A DNA stretch of 64,000 nt, from contig DPQQ01000014.1 in NCBI GenBank assembly GCA_003538975.1, positions 3,124 to 67,123 of the forward strand, written 5' to 3'. The number at the start of each line of letters is the position of its first letter. Position 1 is the first letter of the stretch. A model generated the notes under the pieces. It did no database searches. It was not told the origin of the DNA and saw only the letters and a list, made by a program, of their open reading frames with translations. The position numbers were made by a program, and so were the translations under genes. Source of the stretch: Clostridiales bacterium. Its GTDB lineage: Bacteria; Bacillota; Clostridia; Christensenellales; Borkfalkiaceae. Below, in pieces: positions 52,761-61,725 of the stretch.

Positions 52761-55700
52761 ATGACACGTAATTTAAGGGAAATTCAATGTGGAAAGATTA
52801 CAAGAAAATCTTTCGGTCGCATCAAAGAAGCGATTGACATCCCGTATCTCGTAGAGATTCAGAAAGACTCTTACGATAATTTCGTAAAAGAGGGCATCAG
52901 CGAAGTATTAGAGGACTTTTCGCCGATAACCGACTATTCCGATCGATTCGAACTTTACTTTCTGGATCACGTTTTGGAATCCAAAGGTAAATATACGGAA
53001 AAAGAGTGCAGGGACAGATCCGCTACTTACGCGGTTCCTTTAAAAGTTAAAATCAGACTCGTAAACAAAGAAACCGGTCACGTAATGGACAGCGACGTAT
53101 TCATGGGGGATTTCCCGCTCATGACGGACAATGGCTCGTTCATAGTAAACGGCGCGGAAAGAGTTATCGTTTCGCAGCTCGTCCGTTCTCCCGGCGTTTA
53201 CAACGACGGAGAAGTGGACAAGTCGGGTAAAAAACTTTTCGGCACCACCGTTATTCCTTCGAGAGGCGCATGGCTCGAATTCGAACAGGATTCCGCGGGC
53301 GTATTATGGGTACACGTAGACAGAACCCGTAAGCTCACGGCGACCGTTCTTTTAAGAGCGCTCGGTTACGGCAGCAACGACGCGCTTACCACGCTCTTCG
53401 CGAACGATCCCATGATTGCGGCAACCATCGAAAAGGATACCGCGAAATCCGAAAGAGACGGTCTTATCGAACTTTACAAGCGTCTCCGTCCGGGCGACAT
53501 CGCGACCGAAGACTCCGTCAGAATACATTTAAGAAATTTATTCTTCGATCCCAAGCGTTACGACCTTGCGAGAGTAGGCAGATATAAATTCAATAAAAAG
53601 CTTAAAATGGCAGTCCGCGCGGCAGGTCTTACCGCTTACGAACCCATCGTCGACAAAAACGGCGAAATCATCGTAAACGCAAACGAAGTCATCACGAAAG
53701 AGCAGGCTTCGGCTATTCAGAACGCCGGCATTAACGAAATTCTCGTTTCGGTAGACGGTAAGCCGCACAAGGTCATCGCAAACCACGTTGCGGACTTCGA
53801 GGCTCTTACCGGTATCAATCCGAGAAAGTTCGGACTTCTCGATACCGTATATTATCCCATATTCGAATTCGGTAAAGAACTTTACGAAGAAGGCAAGACG
53901 ACTTCTACCGAAGAACTTGCCGAAAAGTATAAAAAGGAAATCAACGAACGTTTCTATCTTTTCGAAAAGTTCGACATTCCCGAAGGCGAAGAAAAGCCCG
54001 AAGACAAAAAGACCGCGGCTAAAAATCTCGATATCAGAATCAAGTTCATCGACGCGTGCAAAGTGTTCTTCGGCATAGTAGAATCCAAAAAAGAATTCGA
54101 AAACGACGCGGAACTCCGTAAAATAATCCGTCCTCTTACCGATAAGCTCAATCAGAAGCATATCACGGTCGAAGATATCGTAGCGTCGGTTTCGGTTAAC
54201 CTCGATCTTAATTACGGAATCGGCGGGGTAGATAACATCGACCATCTTGCCAACCGTAGAGTCAAATCCGTCGGCGAACTTTTACAGAACCAGTTCCGTA
54301 TCGGCGTAACCAGACTCGAAAAGGTTATAAAGGAACGTATGAACTCCCAGAACGCGGCGGAGATTACGCCGTCGAGCCTTATCAACGTACGTCCCGTTTC
54401 CGCGGCGATAAAAGAATTCTTCGGATCCTCGCAGCTCTCGCAGTTCATGGATCAGACGAACCCCATCGCCGAACTTACTCATAAGAGAAAGTTGTCCGCG
54501 TTAGGTCCCGGCGGTCTTTCGAGAGACAGAGCAACCAACGAAGTCAGAGACATCAACCATACTCACTACGGACGTATCTGTCCGATCGAAACTCCCGAAG
54601 GACAGAACATCGGTCTTATCAACTCGCTTACCGCTTACGCTAAAGTAAACGAATTCGGATTTATCGAAGCTCCTTACAGAAAGGTAGATAAATCCGGTCC
54701 CGTTCCCGTAGTAACCAACGAAGTCGAATATCTCGCCGCGGACGTCGAAGACGGATACACCGTCGCTCAGGCTAACGAACCGCTCGACGAAGAAGGACAT
54801 TTCGTAAACGAACGTATCATGTGCAGAAGGATAGAGGAATTCCTCGAAGTTCTTCCGTCCGAAGTAGACTACATGGACGTATCGCCCAAACAGGTTTTGT
54901 CCGTCGCTACCGAACTTATTCCGTTCCTTGAAAACGACGATACCAACCGAGCTTTGATGGGATCGAACATGCAACGTCAGGCGGTACCCCTTCTTAATCC
55001 GGACAACGCTATAGTCGCTACCGGCATCGAAGGCAAAATCGCGTATGACTCCGGCGTTATGATTACAGCTAAAGAAGACGGCACCGTAAAGAGCGTCGCT
55101 TCCGACAGAATAGTCGTAACAAACGAAGACGGCGTAGATAAAGAATACTCGCTTAAAAAATTCGAACGCAGCAACAACGGCACCTGTATTAACCAGAAGC
55201 CTTTGGTAGACGTAGGCGAAAAGGTTAAAAAAGGCGACATTATAGCCGACGGTCCCGCCACGAAGAACGGCGAACTCGCGCTCGGCAAAAACATTCTCAT
55301 CGGCTTCCAGTCGTGGGAAGGTTACAACTACGAAGACGCGATTTTACTTTCCGAAAAGCTTGTAAGAGAAGACGCTTTCACTTCCATACATATAGAAGAA
55401 AAGAAAGTTTCCGCAAGAGACACCAAGCTCGGAGAAGAAGAAATCACGAGAGAAATACCCAACCTTTCGGAAGAAGCGCTTAAAAACCTCGACGAAAGGG
55501 GTATCGTTAAAATCGGTACCGAAGTTAAAGCCAACGATATTCTCGTAGGCAAAGTTACTCCCAAGGGCGAACAGGAAGCCACTCCCGAAGTCAGACTTTT
55601 AAGAGCTATTTTAGGCAATAACGAAAGAGACGTAAAGGATACTTCCGAAAAGGTTAAAAACGGCGAAGGCGGTATCGTCGTAGACGTAAAGGTCTTCGAC

Positions 55701-56759
55701 AGAGCCGACAAGAGCGAAAAGAACGAACTCCCGCCCGGAGTAAATAAAGAAGTAAGAGTATACATCGCCCAGAAGCGTAAGATTTCTATCGGCGATAAGA
55801 TGGCGGGACGTCACGGTAACAAAGGTATCGTTTCGAGAATCCTTCCCGAAGCGGATATGCCTTTCATGGCGGACGGCACGCCCCTTCAGATAGTTCTCAA
55901 CCCGTTGGGCGTTCCCTCGCGTATGAACATCGGTCAGGTACTCGAAGTGCATCTGGGACTTGCGTGTAAGCAGCTCGGATGGAAGATCGCTACCCCCGTA
56001 TTCGACGGCGCGAAGGAAGAAGAAATAAAAGAACTTCTCGCAAATAACTGCATACTTAACCCGGACGGCGAAGTAGACGGCAAGATTCAGCTTTACGACG
56101 GAAGAACCGGCGAACCGTTCGAGAACAGAGCTACCGTAGGTCAGATGTACATGATCAAGCTCCATCACCTCGTAGACGATAAGATGCACGCGAGATCGAC
56201 AGGTCCTTACAGTATGGTTACGCAGCAGCCTCTGGGCGGCAAAGCGCAGAAGGGCGGTCAGCGTTTCGGCGAAATGGAAGTATGGGCGCTCGAAGCTTAC
56301 GGCGCGGCGCACGTTCTTCAGGAAATTTTAACGGTCAAGTCCGACGATATTTACGGCAGAGACAAGACCTATCAGTCGATCGTATGCGGCAAGAACATCG
56401 GCGAACCGGGCATACCCGAATCGTTCAAGGTTCTTATCAAAGAATTGCAGAGTTTGGCTCTCGATATGAAGGTGCTTACTTCCGATAAGGAAGAACTCAC
56501 GCTCAAGTATCTCGAAGAAGACAACGAAGCGGAAGCTCCCAAGTTCAAGGGCGAAGTCGGCGAAATCGAAGTTCCGACCGACGCCGAAATGGAAAGCTAC
56601 GACGTACCCGATATGGGCGAAGGCGATCTCGACTTCATGTCCAAAGATTTGTTCGACGAAGAAAACGACGATATAGATACGACCGTTCCCGACGGAAACG
56701 ACGATTTCGGTCTCGACGATCTCTTCGACGACGACAACGACGAAAAGGAAGACAATTAA
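52761..56759 (+). CDS. rpoB: RNA polymerase beta subunit
   Basis: The 1332-residue beta subunit is complete. The rifampicin pocket segment FGSSQLSQFMDQTNPIAELT...HKRKLSALGPGG keeps the Asp, His and Ser residues usually altered in resistance, so the sequence is wild-type-like. The active-site region GRHGNKGIVSRI and the C-terminal GGQRFGEMEVWALEAYGAAH segment are present. The C-terminus carries an acidic extension of about 80 residues (EEDNEAEAPKF ... DDDNDEKEDN). AAGGAG precedes the ATG. rpoC follows after 15 bases. Confidence 0.98.
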   Translation: MTRNLREIQCGKITRKSFGRIKEAIDIPYLVEIQKDSYDNFVKEGISEVLEDFSPITDYSDRFELYFLDHVLESKGKYTEKECRDRSATYAVPLKVKIRLVNKETGHVMDSDVFMGDFPLMTDNGSFIVNGAERVIVSQLVRSPGVYNDGEVDKSGKKLFGTTVIPSRGAWLEFEQDSAGVLWVHVDRTRKLTATVLLRALGYGSNDALTTLFANDPMIAATIEKDTAKSERDGLIELYKRLRPGDIATEDSVRIHLRNLFFDPKRYDLARVGRYKFNKKLKMAVRAAGLTAYEPIVDKNGEIIVNANEVITKEQASAIQNAGINEILVSVDGKPHKVIANHVADFEALTGINPRKFGLLDTVYYPIFEFGKELYEEGKTTSTEELAEKYKKEINERFYLFEKFDIPEGEEKPEDKKTAAKNLDIRIKFIDACKVFFGIVESKKEFENDAELRKIIRPLTDKLNQKHITVEDIVASVSVNLDLNYGIGGVDNIDHLANRRVKSVGELLQNQFRIGVTRLEKVIKERMNSQNAAEITPSSLINVRPVSAAIKEFFGSSQLSQFMDQTNPIAELTHKRKLSALGPGGLSRDRATNEVRDINHTHYGRICPIETPEGQNIGLINSLTAYAKVNEFGFIEAPYRKVDKSGPVPVVTNEVEYLAADVEDGYTVAQANEPLDEEGHFVNERIMCRRIEEFLEVLPSEVDYMDVSPKQVLSVATELIPFLENDDTNRALMGSNMQRQAVPLLNPDNAIVATGIEGKIAYDSGVMITAKEDGTVKSVASDRIVVTNEDGVDKEYSLKKFERSNNGTCINQKPLVDVGEKVKKGDIIADGPATKNGELALGKNILIGFQSWEGYNYEDAILLSEKLVREDAFTSIHIEEKKVSARDTKLGEEEITREIPNLSEEALKNLDERGIVKIGTEVKANDILVGKVTPKGEQEATPEVRLLRAILGNNERDVKDTSEKVKNGEGGIVVDVKVFDRADKSEKNELPPGVNKEVRVYIAQKRKISIGDKMAGRHGNKGIVSRILPEADMPFMADGTPLQIVLNPLGVPSRMNIGQVLEVHLGLACKQLGWKIATPVFDGAKEEEIKELLANNCILNPDGEVDGKIQLYDGRTGEPFENRATVGQMYMIKLHHLVDDKMHARSTGPYSMVTQQPLGGKAQKGGQRFGEMEVWALEAYGAAHVLQEILTVKSDDIYGRDKTYQSIVCGKNIGEPGIPESFKVLIKELQSLALDMKVLTSDKEELTLKYLEEDNEAEAPKFKGEVGEIEVPTDAEMESYDVPDMGEGDLDFMSKDLFDEENDDIDTTVPDGNDDFGLDDLFDDDNDEKEDN

Positions 56760-56774
56760 GGGAGGTAAAGAGTA

Positions 56775-59700
56775 ATGTTTGAACTTAACAATTTCGATTC
56801 GATACAGATAGGCATAGCTTCTCCCGAAAGAATAAGAGAGTGGTCGTACGGCGAAGTAACCAAGTCCGAAACCATCAACTACAGAACGCAGAAACCCGAA
56901 ATGGGCGGCTTGTTTTGCGAAAGGATTTTCGGACCGGTAAACGACTATCAGTGCCATTGCGGTAAATACAGAGGCCCGAGATATAAGGGCATCGTATGCG
57001 ATAAGTGCGGGGTTGAAATAACCAAAAAGACCGTCCGCAGAGAGAGAATGGGACATATCGAACTCGCTGCTCCCGTCGCTCACATATGGTACAGAAGCTC
57101 CAAAATAAACTTAATGCTCGACATGAGCCCCAAAGACGTGGAAGCGATTCTCGCTTTCTCGTCGCACGTCGTACTCGATCCCGGTAAGACTCAGCTTCAG
57201 TATAAGCAGGTTCTGACCGACGCGGAAAAGTCCGAAGCGGAAGAAAAGTACGGAGCGGGCTCCTTCAAAACCGGCATCGGCGCCGAAGCCATCAAAGAAT
57301 TGCTGATGGCTATCGACCTTGAAAAAGAATCCGAAGAACTTCATAAAATCATCAACGAAAAGAACTCGGCGCAGAAGAGACAGAGAGCGGTTAAACGTCT
57401 CGAAGTCGTAGAAGCTTTCAGAAGAAGCAAACAGCGTCCCGAATGGATGATACTTGACGTTCTCCCGGTACTTCCCCCGAACTTAAGACCTATGGTCGCG
57501 CTCGACGGCGGAAGATTCGCGGCGTCCGACCTTAACGAACTCTACAGAAGAGTAATCAACAGAAACAACAGATTAAAGAAATATATCGAATACGGCGCTC
57601 CCGACATAATGATCCGTAACGAAAAACGTATGCTTCAGGAAGCCGTAGACGCTCTTATCGAAAACGATAAGAAATCGAATCCCGTAAAAGGCGCTTCGAA
57701 CAGAGCGCTCAAGTCGCTTTCGCAGATGCTCAAGGGTAAACAGGGAAGATTCAGACAGAACCTTCTCGGCAAGCGTGTAGACTTCTCCGGACGTTCGGTT
57801 ATCGTCGTAGGACCGGAACTTAAACTTTATCAGTGCGGTCTTCCGAAAGAAATGGCTATCGAACTTTTCAAACCGTTCGTTATGGCTAAACTTCTCGAAA
57901 AGCACATTTCCGAAAACCACAGAGCGGCTAAAAACGACGTAGACAGAAAGCGTCCCGAAGTATGGGATATTCTCGAAGAAGTAATAAAAGAACATCCCGT
58001 TCTCTTAAACCGCGCTCCCACGCTTCACAGACTTTCTATTCAGGCTTTCGAACCCGTTCTTATCGAAGGCAGAGCAATCAAGCTCCACCCGCTCGTATGC
58101 GGCGCGTTCAACGCGGACTTCGACGGCGACCAGATGGCTATTCACGTTCCGCTTTCGATCGAAGCTCAGGCAGAAGCAAGATTCCTTATGCTCGCTTCGA
58201 ATAACATTTTGAAGCTTGCCGACGGCAAACCGGTTATGAACCCCTCTCAGGATATGGTTATGGGTTCGTACTATCTTAACCTTGTAAGACGTCGTATCGG
58301 CAAAAAATACAACGCAAATCTCCGCGAAGACGAAAACGGCGAACTTTACGAAGGACATTGGTACATTTCCGAAGACGAAGCGATGATGGCTCATCAGCTT
58401 AAAATCATCGGACTTCAGGACGAAATAGTAGTCCGTCGTACCGTGAAGACTCCTTCCGGAAAAGAAATCACCGGTCTTGTGCACACTACCGCCGGTAAGA
58501 TTATCTTCAACCAGAATATTCCTCAGGATCTCGGCTTTGTAAAGAGAGAAACGGACGAAGATTATTTAAGATACGAAATCGAACTCGACAAGTCCGTCAA
58601 GAAGAAAGATCTTTCAAAGATAGTAGACTACTCTTTCAAAGTACACGGCGCGAAGACCACCGGCGAAGTTCTCGACAGAATCAAAGCTTTGGGTTACAAA
58701 TACTCGACGCTCGCTTCCATAACGACTTCGGTATTCGACATGCACGTACCCGAAACGAAGCAGGCTATAATCAAGGCTGCCGACGAAGAAGTTCTTAAAA
58801 TCAACAAATTCTATAAGCGCGGATACATAACCGACGCCGAAAGATATAAAAAGGTTATCGAAATCTGGGGTAAAGCAACTCAGGACGTTACCGACGAACT
58901 TAAAAAGACGCTCGACGATTACAACCCCATCTGGATGATGGCGGACTCCGGCGCCCGTGGTTCTATCGACCAGATAAAACAGCTCGCGGCAATGCGTGGT
59001 AACATGGCGGACCCGAACGGTCGTACCATCGAAATCCCCGTTAAATCGAACTTCCGTGAAGGTCTTTCGATATTGGAATACTTCATTTCGTCTCACGGCG
59101 GACGTAAAGGTATGGCGGATACCGCTCTTAAAACGGCTAACTCCGGTTACCTTACCAGACGTCTCGTAGACGTTTCGCACGAAGTCGTAGTCACCGAAGA
59201 AGACTGTTTCGCTTCGAGCGGAGAAAAGCCCAAGGGAATGGTCGTCTCGGCAATAAGAGATATCAACGGCAAGATAGTAGAAAGCCTTGCAGACAGAATC
59301 AAGGGCAGATACACCGTAGACGATGTGATTAATCCCGCTACCGGCGAAGTAATAGTTCCCGCCGACAGTATGATAACCGACGATCAGGCGGATGCCATCG
59401 ACAAGGCGGGTATCGAATCCGTCGAAATCAGAAGCATCTTTACCTGTAAGTGCAAGAACGGTATCTGTGCGAAGTGCTACGGCAAAGACATGTCCAACGG
59501 TCAGCCCGTAAGACTCGGCGAAGCGGTAGGCGTTATCGCGGCGCAGTCCATCGGCGAACCCGGTACTCAGCTTACCATGCGTACCTTCCACACCGGCGGT
59601 ATCGCATCCACCGGAGACATCACTCAAGGTCTTCCGAGAGTCGAAGAACTTTTCGAAGCGAGAAAGCCAAAGCATACCGCTATCGTATGCGAAAGCGCGG

Positions 59701-60386
59701 GTATCGCTCATATCGTAACCAAGGACAAACTCGTTCACGTTCAGATCGAAAAGGCTAATAAAGAAATCGACGATATAACCATTCCGTTCGGAACCAGCGT
59801 CATCGTAAAAGAAGGCGAAACGGTAGAACCCGGTACTATTCTTACCAGCGGTTCCGCATATCCGCAGGATATTTTAAGAACGCAGGGTATCAAGGGCGTT
59901 CAGGACTACATTCTTAAAGAAGTTCAGATGGTTTACCGCAGCCAGTCGGTTGAAATAAACGACAAGCACGTCGAAGTAATCATCAGACAGATGCTTAAAA
60001 AAGTCCAGATCGAAAACCCCGGCGACACCGATATTCTTCCCGGCGAAAAGGTCGATCTCTTCAAGTTCGAAGAAAAGAACATCGAAGCTTTGGAACAGGG
60101 TAAACGTCCCGCAATCGGTAAGAGAGCGTTGCTCGGTATAACCGACACTGCGCTTGCGACCGAAAGCTTCTTGTCGGCGGCTTCCTTCCAGGAAACGACG
60201 AGCGTTCTTACAGACGCGGCAATCAAGAACAAGATCGATCCGCTCGTAGGCCTTAAAGAAAACGTTATCATCGGTAAGCTTATCCCGGCGGGTACCGGCG
60301 TAGAAGCGTACAGACGTCTTTCGCCGCAGGTAATCGCTTCGGCTAAGGACGAAGACGACGACAACGACGGACTTTTCGACGAATAA
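56775..60386 (+). CDS. rpoC: RNA polymerase beta' subunit
   Basis: The 1203-residue beta' subunit has the N-terminal zinc site at Cys60, Cys62, Cys75 and Cys78. The catalytic NADFDGDQM (about 446-454) holds the Mg-binding aspartates, and the second zinc cluster CKCKNGICAKCYG is at about 893-905. The trigger-loop/bridge-helix region is intact (SNFREGLSILEYFISSHGGRKGMADTALKTANSGYLTRRLVD at about 755-795). GGGAGG precedes the ATG. It is translationally close to rpoB. The rpsL promoter follows. Confidence 0.98.
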   Translation: MFELNNFDSIQIGIASPERIREWSYGEVTKSETINYRTQKPEMGGLFCERIFGPVNDYQCHCGKYRGPRYKGIVCDKCGVEITKKTVRRERMGHIELAAPVAHIWYRSSKINLMLDMSPKDVEAILAFSSHVVLDPGKTQLQYKQVLTDAEKSEAEEKYGAGSFKTGIGAEAIKELLMAIDLEKESEELHKIINEKNSAQKRQRAVKRLEVVEAFRRSKQRPEWMILDVLPVLPPNLRPMVALDGGRFAASDLNELYRRVINRNNRLKKYIEYGAPDIMIRNEKRMLQEAVDALIENDKKSNPVKGASNRALKSLSQMLKGKQGRFRQNLLGKRVDFSGRSVIVVGPELKLYQCGLPKEMAIELFKPFVMAKLLEKHISENHRAAKNDVDRKRPEVWDILEEVIKEHPVLLNRAPTLHRLSIQAFEPVLIEGRAIKLHPLVCGAFNADFDGDQMAIHVPLSIEAQAEARFLMLASNNILKLADGKPVMNPSQDMVMGSYYLNLVRRRIGKKYNANLREDENGELYEGHWYISEDEAMMAHQLKIIGLQDEIVVRRTVKTPSGKEITGLVHTTAGKIIFNQNIPQDLGFVKRETDEDYLRYEIELDKSVKKKDLSKIVDYSFKVHGAKTTGEVLDRIKALGYKYSTLASITTSVFDMHVPETKQAIIKAADEEVLKINKFYKRGYITDAERYKKVIEIWGKATQDVTDELKKTLDDYNPIWMMADSGARGSIDQIKQLAAMRGNMADPNGRTIEIPVKSNFREGLSILEYFISSHGGRKGMADTALKTANSGYLTRRLVDVSHEVVVTEEDCFASSGEKPKGMVVSAIRDINGKIVESLADRIKGRYTVDDVINPATGEVIVPADSMITDDQADAIDKAGIESVEIRSIFTCKCKNGICAKCYGKDMSNGQPVRLGEAVGVIAAQSIGEPGTQLTMRTFHTGGIASTGDITQGLPRVEELFEARKPKHTAIVCESAGIAHIVTKDKLVHVQIEKANKEIDDITIPFGTSVIVKEGETVEPGTILTSGSAYPQDILRTQGIKGVQDYILKEVQMVYRSQSVEINDKHVEVIIRQMLKKVQIENPGDTDILPGEKVDLFKFEEKNIEALEQGKRPAIGKRALLGITDTALATESFLSAASFQETTSVLTDAAIKNKIDPLVGLKENVIIGKLIPAGTGVEAYRRLSPQVIASAKDEDDDNDGLFDE

Positions 60387-60523
60387 TAAGATAAAAACAA
60401 ATCAAAAAACGCTTTATTCCGTTCCGCGGCGAACGCGGGACGGATAAATTGCGTAAAAGTAATAAAACAGGCGGTTTTAAGCTCTTTTAAAGGGGTAAAA
60501 CGCCGATTACTGCATAAAATTGT

Positions 60524-60553
60524 TTGACTTTATAAGATATAAAGTGCTAAAAT
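60524..60553 (+). promoter_or_regulatory. Promoter of rpsL
   Basis: TTGACT (60524-60529), 18 bp, TAAAAT (60548-60553), about 95 bases before the ATG. Confidence 0.7.
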
Positions 60554-60649
60554 AATTAAGTTGCGAAAAGAATAAAAAGTTTCACAAAAAAGACTTCTTT
60601 AAACGGGAAACCGTTTTGGAATATCCGAAAAATTCAAGGAGGTAAAAAA

Positions 60650-61021
60650 ATGCCCACAATCAACCAGTTAATCAGACAGGGTAGAAAGAAGATAACTTAT
60701 AAGTCTAAGTCCCCGATTCTCGACGAATGTCCTCAGAAGCGCGGCGTATGCCTTACCGTTACCACTACTACTCCCAAAAAACCTAACTCGGCTCTTCGTA
60801 AGATCGCCAGAGTTCGTCTGACAAACAAGGGTGAAGGTATCGTTTACATTCCCGGCGAAGGTCACAACCTTCAGGAACACAGCTCTGTTCTTATCCGTGG
60901 CGGAAGAGTCAAGGATTTACCCGGTGTAAGATATCACATCATCCGTGGCGCATTGGATACCGCCGGCGTTGCAAAACGCGGTCAGGCGAGATCTAAATAC
61001 GGCGCTAAAAAGTCTAAATAA
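60650..61021 (+). CDS. rpsL: 30S ribosomal protein S12
   Basis: The 123-residue S12 has MPTINQLIRQGRKK at the N-terminus, the TPKKPNSALRK loop and the GGRVKDLPGVRYHIIRG segment. The lysines linked to streptomycin resistance are unchanged, so the protein is wild-type-like. AAGGAGG precedes the ATG. rpsG follows after an unusually long, structured spacer. Confidence 0.98.
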   Translation: MPTINQLIRQGRKKITYKSKSPILDECPQKRGVCLTVTTTTPKKPNSALRKIARVRLTNKGEGIVYIPGEGHNLQEHSSVLIRGGRVKDLPGVRYHIIRGALDTAGVAKRGQARSKYGAKKSK

Positions 61022-61237
61022 TAGATATATTGTTTAAAGTAATTTAAATCATTATAATATTATTCAGAACAGGTTTACCTACTGTTTCGGATTTTTCAGA
61101 ACGATAAGACCGATAAGTAGGCAGTATTCCGCAAGGAAGAAGGTTCGCTTGCCGCAAGGTTTAAGCGATAGCTGTACTTTGGGGTTTACCCAAAACAACG
61201 CGAAAAGCGTTTCAAAAATTTAAAGGAGGATATAAAC
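61022..61237. other. Structured 216-base spacer between rpsL and rpsG
   Basis: Several helices can be drawn: AACAG/CTGTT (about 61069-61087), a hairpin TTGGG/CCCAA (about 61181-61194) and CGC/GCG beside the rpsG leader. No promoter is obvious. In E. coli the S12-S7 spacer is the target for S7 autorepression; a comparable element is possible here. Confidence 0.4.
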
Positions 61238-61708
61238 ATGCCCAGAAGAGGTAATGTACCGAAAAGAGACGTATTACCCGATCCTATGTACAACAGCACC
61301 GTTGTTGCGAAGGTTGTTAATCAGGTAATGCTTGACGGAAAGAAAGGCATAGCGCAGAACATCGTTTACGACGCATTCAAGACTATGTCCGAAAAATTAG
61401 GACAGGAACCGATGGACATTTTCAATCAGGCGATTGAAAACATCAAGCCCATGGTCGAAGTCAAGGCTAAACGTATAGGCGGCGCAAACTATCAGGTTCC
61501 GCTTGAAATCAGAGAAGAAAGAAGACAGACTCTTGCTATCCGTTGGCTCGTCATCGCGGCGAGAAAGAGAAGCGAAAGAGACATGTCGGCTAAACTTGCC
61601 GGCGAACTCATGGACGCTTACAACAATACAGGCGCTGCCGTCAAGAAGAAAGAAGACACCCACAGAATGGCTGAAGCTAACAGAGCTTTCGCGCATTATA
61701 AATTTTAA
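61238..61708 (+). CDS. rpsG: 30S ribosomal protein S7
   Basis: The 156-residue S7 begins MPRRGNVPKRDVLPDP and contains the rRNA-binding segment GGANYQVPLEIREERRQTLAIRWL. The end RAFAHYKF is typical of Bacillota. AAGGAGG precedes the ATG. fusA follows after 17 bases. Confidence 0.98.
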   Translation: MPRRGNVPKRDVLPDPMYNSTVVAKVVNQVMLDGKKGIAQNIVYDAFKTMSEKLGQEPMDIFNQAIENIKPMVEVKAKRIGGANYQVPLEIREERRQTLAIRWLVIAARKRSERDMSAKLAGELMDAYNNTGAAVKKKEDTHRMAEANRAFAHYKF

Positions 61709-61725
61709 TTACGGAGTAAAAAATA

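Noticed and set aside
58614..59738. 374-residue antisense frame within rpoC, and similar long frames opposite rpoB
   Set aside because: Composition shadows of highly conserved genes; no motifs and no start signals.
53000..61021. Resistance alleles in rpoB or rpsL
   Set aside because: Residues commonly altered in rifampicin or streptomycin resistance are wild-type-like.
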